Shown here piece by piece: positions 1-6,518 of a stretch of 8,116 bases of DNA; position 1 is the first letter of the stretch; every line of letters starts with the position of its first letter. Both the position numbers and the translations under genes were made by a program. Source of the DNA: Deltaproteobacteria bacterium (GTDB taxonomy: Bacteria; Desulfobacterota; Desulfobaccia; Desulfobaccales; 0-14-0-80-60-11). The notes below the pieces were generated by a model. That model was given only the letters and a program-made list of their open reading frames with translations. It made no database searches and was not told the DNA's origin. The stretch spans positions 1 through 8,116 of the forward strand of contig JAMCQY010000409.1 of NCBI GenBank assembly GCA_023381945.1, written 5' to 3'.

Positions 1-313
1 GTCTCGGGGGAAGGTGATCATCGGCTCCCGTAAACCCGTGGCGGTGCCGGCCGGAGAACCGCACCTGACCATCGCCTATCCCCTGGACGGCGACCGGTTT
101 ATGCTGGAGCCCCAGATGGAGTCCAAGACTATTCCTCTGAAGGCTATCGCTCGAACGCCACTGCGCTCGGTCACCTGGTTTGTGGACGGCGTGGAAGCGG
201 CCACGCTGGGTCCGCCTTATGAAACCACCCTGGAACTGCGCCGGGGCAGCCACCGGCTCATGGCGGTGGGGCCGGACGGCTTGGGGGACGTGGTAGAGGT
301 GCAGTTGCAGTAG
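1..313 (+). CDS. pbpC: Penicillin-binding protein 1C-like, C-terminal fragment (5' end outside window)
   Basis: The reading frame is open from the first base of the window (first full codon at position 2) to TAG at 311-313, so this is the 3' end of a longer gene; the GTG at 14 is not a real start. About 100 residues are visible. They match the small beta-rich domain at the C terminus of class A penicillin-binding protein 1C (Pfam BiPBP_C type). It shows an LTIAYPLDGDRF strand, then a SVTWFVDGVEAA hairpin with the typical W-x-V-D-G, then a RRGSHRLMAVGPDG turn before the end. PBP1C proteins are periplasmic, membrane-anchored glycosyltransferase/transpeptidases of peptidoglycan synthesis. Neither catalytic domain is inside the window, so activity cannot be judged. 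The gene ends just before a palindromic repeat that may terminate it. The domain assignment is fairly firm; the full-length identity rests on that domain alone. Confidence 0.75.
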   Translation, partial: SRGKVIIGSRKPVAVPAGEPHLTIAYPLDGDRFMLEPQMESKTIPLKAIARTPLRSVTWFVDGVEAATLGPPYETTLELRRGSHRLMAVGPDGLGDVVEVQLQ

Positions 314-314
314 G

Positions 315-390
315 AAATCCCCCCTGCCCCCCTTTTTCAAAGGGGGGTTAAGTCCCCCTTTGCCAAAGGGGGATTTAGGGGGATTTTTTT
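315..390. repeat. Nested palindromic C-run/G-run repeat, possible terminator
   Basis: Three stems are visible. An outer 9-bp pair, AAATCCCCC (315-323) with GGGGGATTT (378-386), encloses two perfect hairpins: CCCCCCTTT/AAAGGGGGG (327-335/339-347, 3-nt loop) and TCCCCCTTT/AAAGGGGGA (353-361/365-373, 3-nt loop). The folded form is a cloverleaf-like three-way junction. The outer stem runs straight into a T-run (384-390) on the plus strand, so it could act as a terminator for the pbpC-like gene. On the minus strand, downstream of fumC, no T-run follows a stem, so two-way termination is doubtful. From memory, very similar blocks are dispersed between genes in many Desulfobacterota and metagenomic genomes. 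That makes a dispersed repeat the likelier origin, with any terminator role secondary. Confidence 0.7.
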
Positions 391-403
391 GATCCGTTAT
401 TTA

Positions 404-1810
404 TCAGTCTTCAGGATGCGCCATCTTGTAGGGATCAACCAAACGATCGAACTCCTCTTCAGAGACATAACCAAGCCGTAGCGCGGCTTCCTTTAAGGTC
501 AGCCCCTGGTCGTGGGCCAGGTGAGCGATCCGGGCCGCCTTGTCGTAGCCGATCACCGGGCTCAGGGCCGTCACCAGCATCAGGGAGCGGTGCAGGTAGG
601 TCTTGATTTGCTCCTCATCCTGTTGTAAACCCGCCACGAGAAAGTCCGTGAAGTTGCCGCAGGCGTCGGCCAGCAGCTTGATGGACTCGATAACATTAAA
701 AATTATTAGCGGCTTATAGGCATTCAGCTCCAAGTGGCCCCCGGCCCCGGCGAAGGCCACCGCGGCATCGTAGCCCATGACCTGGACAGCCACCATGGTC
801 AGGGCTTCGCATTGGGTGGGATTGATCTTGCCGGGCATGATCGTTGACCCCGGTTCATTGGCCGGAAGCTTCAGTTCGTGCAGCCCGGCCCGAGGGCCGC
901 TCCCCAGCAGCCGGATATCGCTGGCAATCTTGTAGAGAGACGCGGCCAGGGTCTTCAGCGCGCCGCTGACCATCACCAGGGCGTCATGAGCGGCCAGAGC
1001 CGCAAATTTATTAAGCGCCCTACTGAATGGGAGGCCAGTGAACTCGAAAATATATTGAATTGCCAGTTTGCCAAAATCCCGGGGCGCATTGAGGCCGGTG
1101 CCCACCGCGGTACCACCGAGGGCCAGGCGGTAGAGGCCGACCAGGCTCGCATGGAGGCGCTCCAGATTATCGTCCAGCATCCCCGCATAGCCGGAAAACT
1201 CCTGGCCCAGGGTCAGGGGTACGGCATCCATCAGGTGGGTCCGGCCGATCTTGACAACCTCGGCCCAGCTTTGCGCCTTGTCGTTAAGGGCGTCTCGCAA
1301 CTTTCTGATCTTGGGCATGAGGCGCGCGTGGATGGTGGCGGCCGCGGCGACATGCATGGCCGCGGGAAAGACGTCGTTGGTGGATTGGGACATGTTAACA
1401 TGGTCATTAGGGTGAATCGGGGTTTTACTCCCCAGGACCCCGCCCGCCAACTCGATGGCCCGGTTGGCGATGACTTCATTGACGTTAATATTGGCCTGCG
1501 TGCCGCTGCCGGTCATCCAGACGTGCAGGGGAAACTGGTCGTCCAGTTTGCCCTCGATAATTTCCTCCGCGGCGCCAACGATTAACTTAGCTTTCTCTTC
1601 CGGCAGGCGCCCCAGTTCCCGGTTGACCAGGGCCGCGGCCTTCTTGACCAGGGCCAGGGCCCGGATCACCTCCAGCGGCAGCAGGTCGTCGCCGATATTA
1701 AAATATTTGAGCGACCGCTGGGTTCCCGCCCCCCAATAGCGGTCCGCCGGAACCTCGATTTCTCCCAGACTGTCGCGCTCTGTTCTCGTTTTTTCTGGTT
1801 CAGGACCCAT
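404..1810 (-). CDS. fumC: Class II fumarate hydratase (fumarase C)
   Basis: This is the iron-free, oxygen-stable cytosolic enzyme that interconverts fumarate and malate; the family is homotetrameric. The protein has 468 residues, essentially the length of E. coli FumC, and aligns along its whole length. Visible signatures are TGSGTQ (100-105), HPNDHVN for the second dicarboxylate site (133-139), GRTHLMDA with catalytic His192, and [16 protein letters not shown] (321-336) with the catalytic-loop Ser322, Lys328 and Asn330. The [11 protein letters not shown] form is typical of fumarase; aspartases and argininosuccinate lyases differ there. The ATG at 1810 is supported by AGGAG (plus-strand 1818-1822) seven nucleotides upstream. 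It is the last gene of the minus-strand cluster, 73 nt after the acetolactate synthase stop, with a REP-like repeat in between, so co-transcription is likely but not certain. It could supply the TCA cycle or a reductive fumarate branch; the window does not say which. Confidence 0.95.
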   Translation of the reverse strand: MGPEPEKTRTERDSLGEIEVPADRYWGAGTQRSLKYFNIGDDLLPLEVIRALALVKKAAALVNRELGRLPEEKAKLIVGAAEEIIEGKLDDQFPLHVWMTGSGTQANINVNEVIANRAIELAGGVLGSKTPIHPNDHVNMSQSTNDVFPAAMHVAAAATIHARLMPKIRKLRDALNDKAQSWAEVVKIGRTHLMDAVPLTLGQEFSGYAGMLDDNLERLHASLVGLYRLALGGTAVGTGLNAPRDFGKLAIQYIFEFTGLPFSRALNKFAALAAHDALVMVSGALKTLAASLYKIASDIRLLGSGPRAGLHELKLPANEPGSTIMPGKINPTQCEALTMVAVQVMGYDAAVAFAGAGGHLELNAYKPLIIFNVIESIKLLADACGNFTDFLVAGLQQDEEQIKTYLHRSLMLVTALSPVIGYDKAARIAHLAHDQGLTLKEAALRLGYVSEEEFDRLVDPYKMAHPED

Positions 1811-1817
1811 GCGGCTT

Positions 1818-1822
1818 CTCCT
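1818..1822 (-). promoter_or_regulatory. Ribosome binding site of fumC
   Basis: On the minus strand AGGAG (within AGGAGAAG) lies seven nucleotides before the ATG at 1810. It fixes the fumC start and shows that the gene can be translated independently of the upstream synthase, although the two probably share a transcript. Confidence 0.7.
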
Positions 1823-1830
1823 GGGATCGC

Positions 1831-1885
1831 AGGGGCGGACCCATGTGTCCGCCCGCCTTAAAGTTGCACACGAAGATGCGCCCCT
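1831..1885. repeat. REP-like inverted repeat between the acetolactate synthase gene and fumC
   Basis: An inner hairpin pairs GGGCGGAC (1833-1840) with GTCCGCCC (1847-1854) across a 6-nt loop. An outer 7-bp pair, AGGGGCG (1831-1837) with CGCCCCT (1879-1885), bounds the element; the two arms share bases on the left, so they are alternatives rather than one fold. From memory, 'GTAGGGGCG ... CGCCCCTAC' borders around a GC hairpin are common as dispersed intergenic repeats in delta-proteobacterial and other environmental genomes. The right border overlaps the end of the acetolactate synthase gene: that gene's TAG stop (1884-1886) lies across the repeat edge. No T-run follows the hairpin on the minus strand, so it is not an obvious Rho-independent terminator, though it might modulate mRNA stability between the two genes. 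Confidence 0.55.
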
Positions 1886-3560
1886 ACGGGCATTTTAGTT
1901 TGGCCGGTTCGGTCAGATGCTCCAGCTTCTCGGTGAGTTTGGCATTCTCCGAATAGTCCACCGGGCAGGCGATTACCGAGACTGTGTCCTCAGCTAAGGC
2001 TTGCCTGAGCGTCGGCAGCAGATCGCCGGCCGCCTGGATAAAGTAGCCCCTGGCCCCAAAGCTCTCAGCGTATTTGACAAAATCGGGGTTGCCGAAGTCC
2101 ACTTGCGAGGAGCGATGGAGCTGCATTTCCATTTTCCATTTGATCAGGCCGTAGCTGCCGTCCACCCAAATTAGAATGACAAAAGGAATTCTTTCCCGGA
2201 GTGCGGTCTCAATTTCCTGGGAGTTCATTAGAAAGCCGCCATCTCCGGTAACCGCCAGCACCTTGCGGTCAGGTGCGGCCAGTTTGGCCCCTAAGGCCCC
2301 GGGCAGGGCAAATCCCATGGTGGACAGACCATTGGAGACCAGGCAGGTGTCAGGCTGGCAGGTAGGATAAAGCCGCGCCATCCACATCTTGACCGCGCCG
2401 CTGTCCACCAGGACGACGTCCTCCCGGTTGAGTGCGGCGCGGATATCCGCCACCAGGCGCTGGGGTTTCACCGGGAAGGATTCGTCCCGGCGGCCGCGCC
2501 CCAGTTCCTCCCGCAGCAGGCAGCGGATTTGCCGCTCGGTATCAACCAGGCCGGGTTTGGGCGAGACCCGGGCGGCCAGGTCGTGAAGAGCTGCGGAAAT
2601 GTCCCCCGTCACTTCCACTGCCACATTGTAATAAGCATCCACCATCGCCGGGAAGCGGTGCAGGTGGATAATTTTTGGTTCACCCTGGGGATTGAGCAGC
2701 ATTGGCGGGAATTCCTGCAATTCGTAGCCCACACTGACAATCACATCCGCCTGATCGAAGCCGAAATTGACGTAATCATGCACCATGAAGCCCATGACCC
2801 CGAGGGCGTGGGGGTGGTCATCGGGAAAGACGCCCTTGCCGTGGAAAGTCGTGGCCACCGGGATCTTCAGCTTTTCGGAGAAATGGACCAGGGCCTTCTG
2901 CGCCCGGTGGCGCGCCGCTCCGTGTCCGGCCAGGATGATGGGAGTTTGGGCCGCCTCCAGCAGCGCCGCGGCCTGGGCGATCTGGTCCGGGGCCGGGGCC
3001 GCGGCCAAAACCTTATGCACCGGCAAGGGCCCTGCCTCGGCCGGTGCGGCCATGGTCTCCAGATCCTGAGGCAGGGCCAGGTAGACCGCGCCGGGCCGCT
3101 CCGTCTGGGCAATATTAAAGGCGTGGCGGATCATCTCGGGCACAGCCGCCGGGGTAAGCAGGGTGTCGGACCATTTGGTCACCGGCTTGAACATGGACAC
3201 CAGGTCCACCACCTGGTGGGTCTCCTTATAAATCCGGCCCAGGCCCACCTGGGCGCTGAGGGCCACCAATGGTGTGCTGTCCGTCTGGGCGTCGGCCACC
3301 CCGAGCAGCAGGTTGATGGCCCCGGGGCCCAGGGTGGCCAGGCACACCCCCGCCTTGCCGGTGACCCGGCCGTACATCTCGGCCATGAAGGCGGCGCCCT
3401 GCTCCGAGCGCACCAGGATAAAACGGATGGCCGAATCGTTGAGGGCATCCACCAGGGGGATGATCTCTTCGCCGGGGAGGCCGAAGATGAATTTTACTCC
3501 CTCATTCTCCAGGCATTGGGCGATGAGTCGGGCGACGTTCATCTCTCTATTTGTGGCCAT
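1884..3560 (-). CDS. alsS: Acetolactate synthase, catabolic (AlsS/BudB)-like, ThDP-dependent
   Basis: The family condenses two pyruvates to 2-acetolactate and CO2 in the cytosol using ThDP and Mg. Counted from the ATG at 3560, the protein has 558 residues with the usual N-terminal PYR, central and C-terminal PP domains. Glu53 in RSEQGAAF is the cofactor-activating glutamate, followed by [10 protein letters not shown]. The C-terminal Mg/ThDP motif is GDGG (439-442) with Asp467 in IWVDGSYG. Features pointing to the FAD-independent catabolic branch are [10 protein letters not shown] (277-286; AlsS has a matching GYDPIEYDP-type stretch), Asp rather than Asn as second metal ligand, [16 protein letters not shown] (487-503), VDYSEN (534-539), and no small regulatory-subunit gene downstream. 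Start: ATG 3560 overlaps the decarboxylase stop by 14 nt. ATG 3542, four nucleotides after that stop, also fits the family; ATG 3581 is less likely. None has a good Shine-Dalgarno, suggesting translational coupling. No alsD is visible. Biosynthetic ilvB or another ThDP lyase is a weaker alternative. Confidence 0.85.
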   Translation of the reverse strand: MATNREMNVARLIAQCLENEGVKFIFGLPGEEIIPLVDALNDSAIRFILVRSEQGAAFMAEMYGRVTGKAGVCLATLGPGAINLLLGVADAQTDSTPLVALSAQVGLGRIYKETHQVVDLVSMFKPVTKWSDTLLTPAAVPEMIRHAFNIAQTERPGAVYLALPQDLETMAAPAEAGPLPVHKVLAAAPAPDQIAQAAALLEAAQTPIILAGHGAARHRAQKALVHFSEKLKIPVATTFHGKGVFPDDHPHALGVMGFMVHDYVNFGFDQADVIVSVGYELQEFPPMLLNPQGEPKIIHLHRFPAMVDAYYNVAVEVTGDISAALHDLAARVSPKPGLVDTERQIRCLLREELGRGRRDESFPVKPQRLVADIRAALNREDVVLVDSGAVKMWMARLYPTCQPDTCLVSNGLSTMGFALPGALGAKLAAPDRKVLAVTGDGGFLMNSQEIETALRERIPFVILIWVDGSYGLIKWKMEMQLHRSSQVDFGNPDFVKYAESFGARGYFIQAAGDLLPTLRQALAEDTVSVIACPVDYSENAKLTEKLEHLTEPAKLKCP

Positions 3561-5196
3561 ACAACGTCTGCAGGGAATCATGCAGTTTCGCGGCCATGGG
3601 AGAGGCCGCCATCTTATCCGTCACCACCTCGATGTAGGCGCCGGCGCCACAGGTTTCGGCCTTCTCCATGGCCGCATCCAGCTCGCCGTTGGTGGTCACT
3701 CTCGCCGTGAACCAGTCGCGGCATCCCATAATTTTTGGCAAGTTTTGGTACTCCCACGGAGCCAGATCGTTGTAAACCATCATCGGATCCTGGCAGAGCA
3801 GGCGTTCGATCAAATAACCCTGATTGTTGAGGCAAAAGATGATGGGGTTCACGCCATAACGGCAGAACTGCCCGACCTCCTGGACAGTCATCTGGTGAGA
3901 GCCTTCGCCGGTGATCAGGATGGTGCGCCGCGCTGGTGCAGCCAGCGCCGCGCCCAGAGCTGCCGGGGTGGCCCAGCCGATGGAACACCAAAGGGTCTGG
4001 TTTAGAAAGTTCGAGCCTGATGGCATCAGGGCAAAACCCAGCCCCATGGAAACGTTGCCCGTCTCGGCGATAATCAGGTCGCCCGGCCGAAAGAACTTCT
4101 CCCAACGCGGGTAGAGGTACTCCGGGGTGATCTGATCGCCGGGGGAGCCTTGAGGGTCCCCCAACCCCTTAACCTTTGGGGCCGGTACGTTCTTTTTCTC
4201 CACTTTCCCGCGCAGGGCCTGCAATGCATCGCACATTTCGATATTGGGGAAGATGGCATGGCCAACGCGGATGTGGTGGTGCATCACCCTGATCATTCTG
4301 GCCGGATCGATGCGGGCCGTGAAGGCTCCGGTATTAAGATCAGTCCAATATGCTCCCAGGTTCAGAATACAATCGCAATCCTCGATAAATTCCCGCACTT
4401 CCGGATTCATCAGCCGCCCGTCGTACATACCGATATATTGTGGATTAGTTTCGTCCAGGGCGGTTTTGTCCATGAACATGGTGGCGAAGGGGAGGTTGCT
4501 CGCCTCCACCAGGGCCGCAGCCGCTGCTTTGCATCCCAGCCGGGTAATGATATAGCCGGCCAGGATGGCGGCAGTCTTAGCCTTGGCAAGCTTTTCGGCT
4601 ACGGCGTTTACTGCCTCTGCCAGGATTTCGGGATCGCTTCCCGTGATTGGCATGGGTTCCAGGTTGGCCTCTGCCAGTGGGGCATTGGCATAATCGGCCG
4701 GGATGGCCAGATAAACTGGCCGGCGATGCGTGATGGCGGCGTTAACGAGGCGCTCCGTTTCAGAGACCGCATTCTCGGGTGTCAGAATGGCGGTGGCGCA
4801 CGCGGCTGGCTGGGCCATCTTGACGAAAAGATCGAATTCCCCGTTTCCTAACGTATGATGCACAATCCGGCGTTCTCGCTGGGTCTTGATATTGGGCATG
4901 CCGACCAGGTGGAATACCGGCAGATGTTCGGTATAGGAGCCGGCAATGCCGTTTAAAGCGCTCAGTTCACCCACCCCAAAGGCCGTGGCCAGGGCGGCAA
5001 AGCCTTTGATCCGGGCATAACCATCGGCCGCGTAGGCGGCGTTCAATTCGCTGCTATTGCCGATCCAGCGGAGTTCCGGATCATTGCAGATGGCGTCGCT
5101 GATGCCGAAAGAAAAGTCGCCGGGGACCCCAAAGACATCCTTTACCCCCAATTGTTTTAGACGCATCAAGATATGCTCTATTAAAGTTTGCTTCAA
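3547..5196 (-). CDS. Pyruvate/2-keto-acid decarboxylase (PDC/IpdC/KivD family)
   Basis: The family removes CO2 non-oxidatively from pyruvate, indolepyruvate or branched-chain 2-keto acids, giving an aldehyde. The 549-residue protein keeps the catalytic set at the numbering I recall for Zymomonas PDC: Asp27 (GVPGDF), Glu50 (SSELNAAYAADGYAR) and His113-His114 (IVHHTLG). Glu464 (GYLIE) corresponds to PDC Glu473. These residues separate it from acetolactate synthases and benzoylformate decarboxylases. The metal motif is unusual: GEGSHQMT (430-437) has Glu431 where nearly all relatives have Asp. Asn458 and the 27-residue spacing are normal. At the PDC Trp392 / KivD Phe381 position I place a small residue (Ser383), which hints at a roomier pocket than pyruvate needs. 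The start is TTG at 5196, with AAGGAGG eight nucleotides upstream; further in-frame sequence would run into the divergent gene. It is first in the leftward cluster, overlapping the synthase gene. Substrate is undecided. Confidence 0.88.
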   Translation of the reverse strand: MKQTLIEHILMRLKQLGVKDVFGVPGDFSFGISDAICNDPELRWIGNSSELNAAYAADGYARIKGFAALATAFGVGELSALNGIAGSYTEHLPVFHLVGMPNIKTQRERRIVHHTLGNGEFDLFVKMAQPAACATAILTPENAVSETERLVNAAITHRRPVYLAIPADYANAPLAEANLEPMPITGSDPEILAEAVNAVAEKLAKAKTAAILAGYIITRLGCKAAAAALVEASNLPFATMFMDKTALDETNPQYIGMYDGRLMNPEVREFIEDCDCILNLGAYWTDLNTGAFTARIDPARMIRVMHHHIRVGHAIFPNIEMCDALQALRGKVEKKNVPAPKVKGLGDPQGSPGDQITPEYLYPRWEKFFRPGDLIIAETGNVSMGLGFALMPSGSNFLNQTLWCSIGWATPAALGAALAAPARRTILITGEGSHQMTVQEVGQFCRYGVNPIIFCLNNQGYLIERLLCQDPMMVYNDLAPWEYQNLPKIMGCRDWFTARVTTNGELDAAMEKAETCGAGAYIEVVTDKMAASPMAAKLHDSLQTLYGHK

Positions 5197-5358
5197 GCGG
5201 CGGTCCTCCTTGATAATATCTGTTAAGTTCCCTTTCCGGCTTTGGCAATGCCTTGGAGCAGCATCTTGGCGGTTGAGGCCCTTGACAGATGAAAAAGAGC
5301 CATCATGTTTATTTTCATAACCGTATAATCGCACTACAGACTTTAAGGAGACCGGTAC
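5197..5358. promoter_or_regulatory. Divergent intergenic region with a rightward promoter element
   Basis: This 162-nt gap must hold the start signals for both the leftward decarboxylase cluster and the rightward dehydrogenase pair. On the plus strand a perfect TATAAT lies at 5324-5329, placing transcription start near 5336 and giving a leader of about 22 nt. AAGGAG (5345-5350) follows, eight nucleotides before the dehydrogenase ATG. No good -35 sits 16-18 bp upstream of TATAAT (the sequence there is close to CATCAT). A perfect TTGACA occurs at 5282-5287, but 36 bp away, too far to pair with it. An activator-dependent promoter is therefore possible. For the leftward genes I cannot identify a convincing promoter: TATTAT on the minus strand sits immediately before the Shine-Dalgarno with no matching -35. 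No clear operator palindrome or riboswitch was recognised. Confidence 0.45.
5205..5211 (-). promoter_or_regulatory. Strong Shine-Dalgarno that sets the TTG start of the decarboxylase
   Basis: On the minus strand the heptamer AAGGAGG lies eight nucleotides before TTG (5196-5194). The nearest in-frame ATG is ten codons further in and lacks a comparable site. Starting at TTG also places Asp27, Glu50 and His113-114 at the same numbers as in Zymomonas PDC. The open frame to the right (to 5577) is a chance extension over the divergent dehydrogenase gene. Confidence 0.85.
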
Positions 5359-6486
5359 ATGGCAGATATCCTGCGTTTCGCCGATGAGTTGGGTCCGGCA
5401 AAGATCATCCAGGTTTACGAACCTACTATTGATTTGAAGGCTGTCTTGGTAATTGACAATATCGCCATGGGGCCGGCTATTGGCGGCATCCGCATGGCTC
5501 CTGACGTCTCCATCGACGAATGTATCCGCCTGGCCCGTACCATGACCCTGAAAAACGCCGCCGCCGGCCTGCCGCACGGTGGCGGCAAAACGGTGGTCTA
5601 CGCCGACCCGAAGGCGTCCAAGCCTCAGAAAGAACTGCTAATCCGGGCCCTGGCCAGCGCCTTGCGAAATTTCCCGGAATACGTCATGGGGCCGGACATG
5701 GGGACCGACGAAGAGTGCATGGCCTGGATCAAGGATGAAATTAACCATAGTGTCACCGGACTGCCTGCCGAAGCCGGCGGAATCCCCCTCGACCAGATCG
5801 GGGCCACGGCCTGGGGACTTAGACATGCCATAGAAGTGGCTTTGCCGTATTGCCACTTTCCGGGCGACTTCAGCCTGGACAAGGCGCGGGTGGCGATCCA
5901 GGGCTTTGGCGCAGTAGGCATGAACGCCGCCCGGTTTCTGGCCGAGCAAAAGGCCATCCTGGTGGGCGCCGCCGACTCCAGGGGATCGGTGTACGATTCG
6001 GACGGTATCGATGTGAACAAGCTCATCCGGTTGAAAGAAGCCGGCAAGAGCGTGGTGGATTATCCCGACGGGGAAAAATTCGACCGGGATGCGATTGTCG
6101 GCTTCGATTGCGACATCTGGATTCCCGCCGCCCGCCCTGACGTGGTGAGCGAAGACAACATGAGGCAGCTTAAGGCCAAATTGGTGGTGGAGGGCGCCAA
6201 CATACCGCTCACCGAGGGCGCCGAAAAATACTTGCATGAGCAAGGGGTGCTGTGCATTCCGGATTTCATCGCCAACTCGGGCGGCGTGATCTGCGCCGCC
6301 ATGGAATACCGGGGGAAAATCGAAAGCGAAGCCATAGAAGTTATTGAAAAAATGGTCCGCGCCAATACCCGCCTGGTTCTGGAAGAGTCCAGGACCAAGA
6401 ATGTCTTGCCCAGGGAGGCGGCTATCAATCTGGCTGTAACCCGGGTAAAGAAGGCCATGTCCTTCAAGCGTTGGTCAATTTATTAG
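5359..6486 (+). CDS. Glu/Leu/Phe/Val-family amino-acid dehydrogenase, probably leucine/branched-chain type
   Basis: The family reversibly deaminates an L-amino acid to its 2-keto acid and ammonia with NAD(P). The 375-residue protein is closer to leucine dehydrogenases (about 365) than to glutamate dehydrogenases (about 410-450). Catalytic residues are visible: Lys77 in LPHGGGKTVV and Asp113 in GPDMGTDEE. The dinucleotide-binding fold has GFGAVG (182-187), then AADSRGSVYDSDGID, which looks glutamate-dehydrogenase-like. At the two positions that in glutamate dehydrogenase hold the substrate side-chain carboxylate, Lys in GPxKGG and Ser in GGVxxS, this protein has Ile41 (GPAIGG) and Ala313 (GGVICA). 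Both are hydrophobic or small, as in leucine dehydrogenase, so glutamate is an unlikely main substrate. ATG 5359 has AAGGAG eight nucleotides upstream. It is divergent from the decarboxylase and 32 nt before the next gene, with which it probably forms an operon. Family is firm; exact substrate is inference. Confidence 0.9.
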   Translation: MADILRFADELGPAKIIQVYEPTIDLKAVLVIDNIAMGPAIGGIRMAPDVSIDECIRLARTMTLKNAAAGLPHGGGKTVVYADPKASKPQKELLIRALASALRNFPEYVMGPDMGTDEECMAWIKDEINHSVTGLPAEAGGIPLDQIGATAWGLRHAIEVALPYCHFPGDFSLDKARVAIQGFGAVGMNAARFLAEQKAILVGAADSRGSVYDSDGIDVNKLIRLKEAGKSVVDYPDGEKFDRDAIVGFDCDIWIPAARPDVVSEDNMRQLKAKLVVEGANIPLTEGAEKYLHEQGVLCIPDFIANSGGVICAAMEYRGKIESEAIEVIEKMVRANTRLVLEESRTKNVLPREAAINLAVTRVKKAMSFKRWSIY

Positions 6487-6518
6487 CCGGCAGTCAGCCA
6501 AAGGGGCGCCAAACGGCT

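Noticed and set aside
878..1585. 235-codon frame antisense to fumC
   Set aside because: fumC is conserved over its full length on the other strand; the antisense translation is low-complexity and matches no family I recognise.
404..1810. Aspartate ammonia-lyase instead of fumarase
   Set aside because: The active-site loop reads [14 protein letters not shown] and the overall match is to FumC; aspartases carry a PAKVNP-type loop.
2529..3710. Long open frame (393 codons) on the plus strand, antisense to the acetolactate synthase and the end of the decarboxylase
   Set aside because: It lies opposite two clearly recognised enzyme genes, is rich in His/Arg/Gly as expected for a shadow frame of a GC-rich gene, and shows no domain or ribosome site.
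5197..5577. In-frame N-terminal extension of the decarboxylase by 127 codons
   Set aside because: It overlaps the divergent dehydrogenase gene, has no homology to the family, and the TTG at 5196 has a perfect Shine-Dalgarno and gives the expected family length and residue numbering.
5638..6243. 201-codon frame antisense to the amino-acid dehydrogenase
   Set aside because: It is a shadow of a well-supported gene with all catalytic motifs on the plus strand.
6471..6518. Alternative upstream ATG for the cyclic diphosphoglycerate synthetase-like gene
   Set aside because: It overlaps the dehydrogenase stop region, and the extra 16 residues precede the conserved family start; ATG 6519 fits better.
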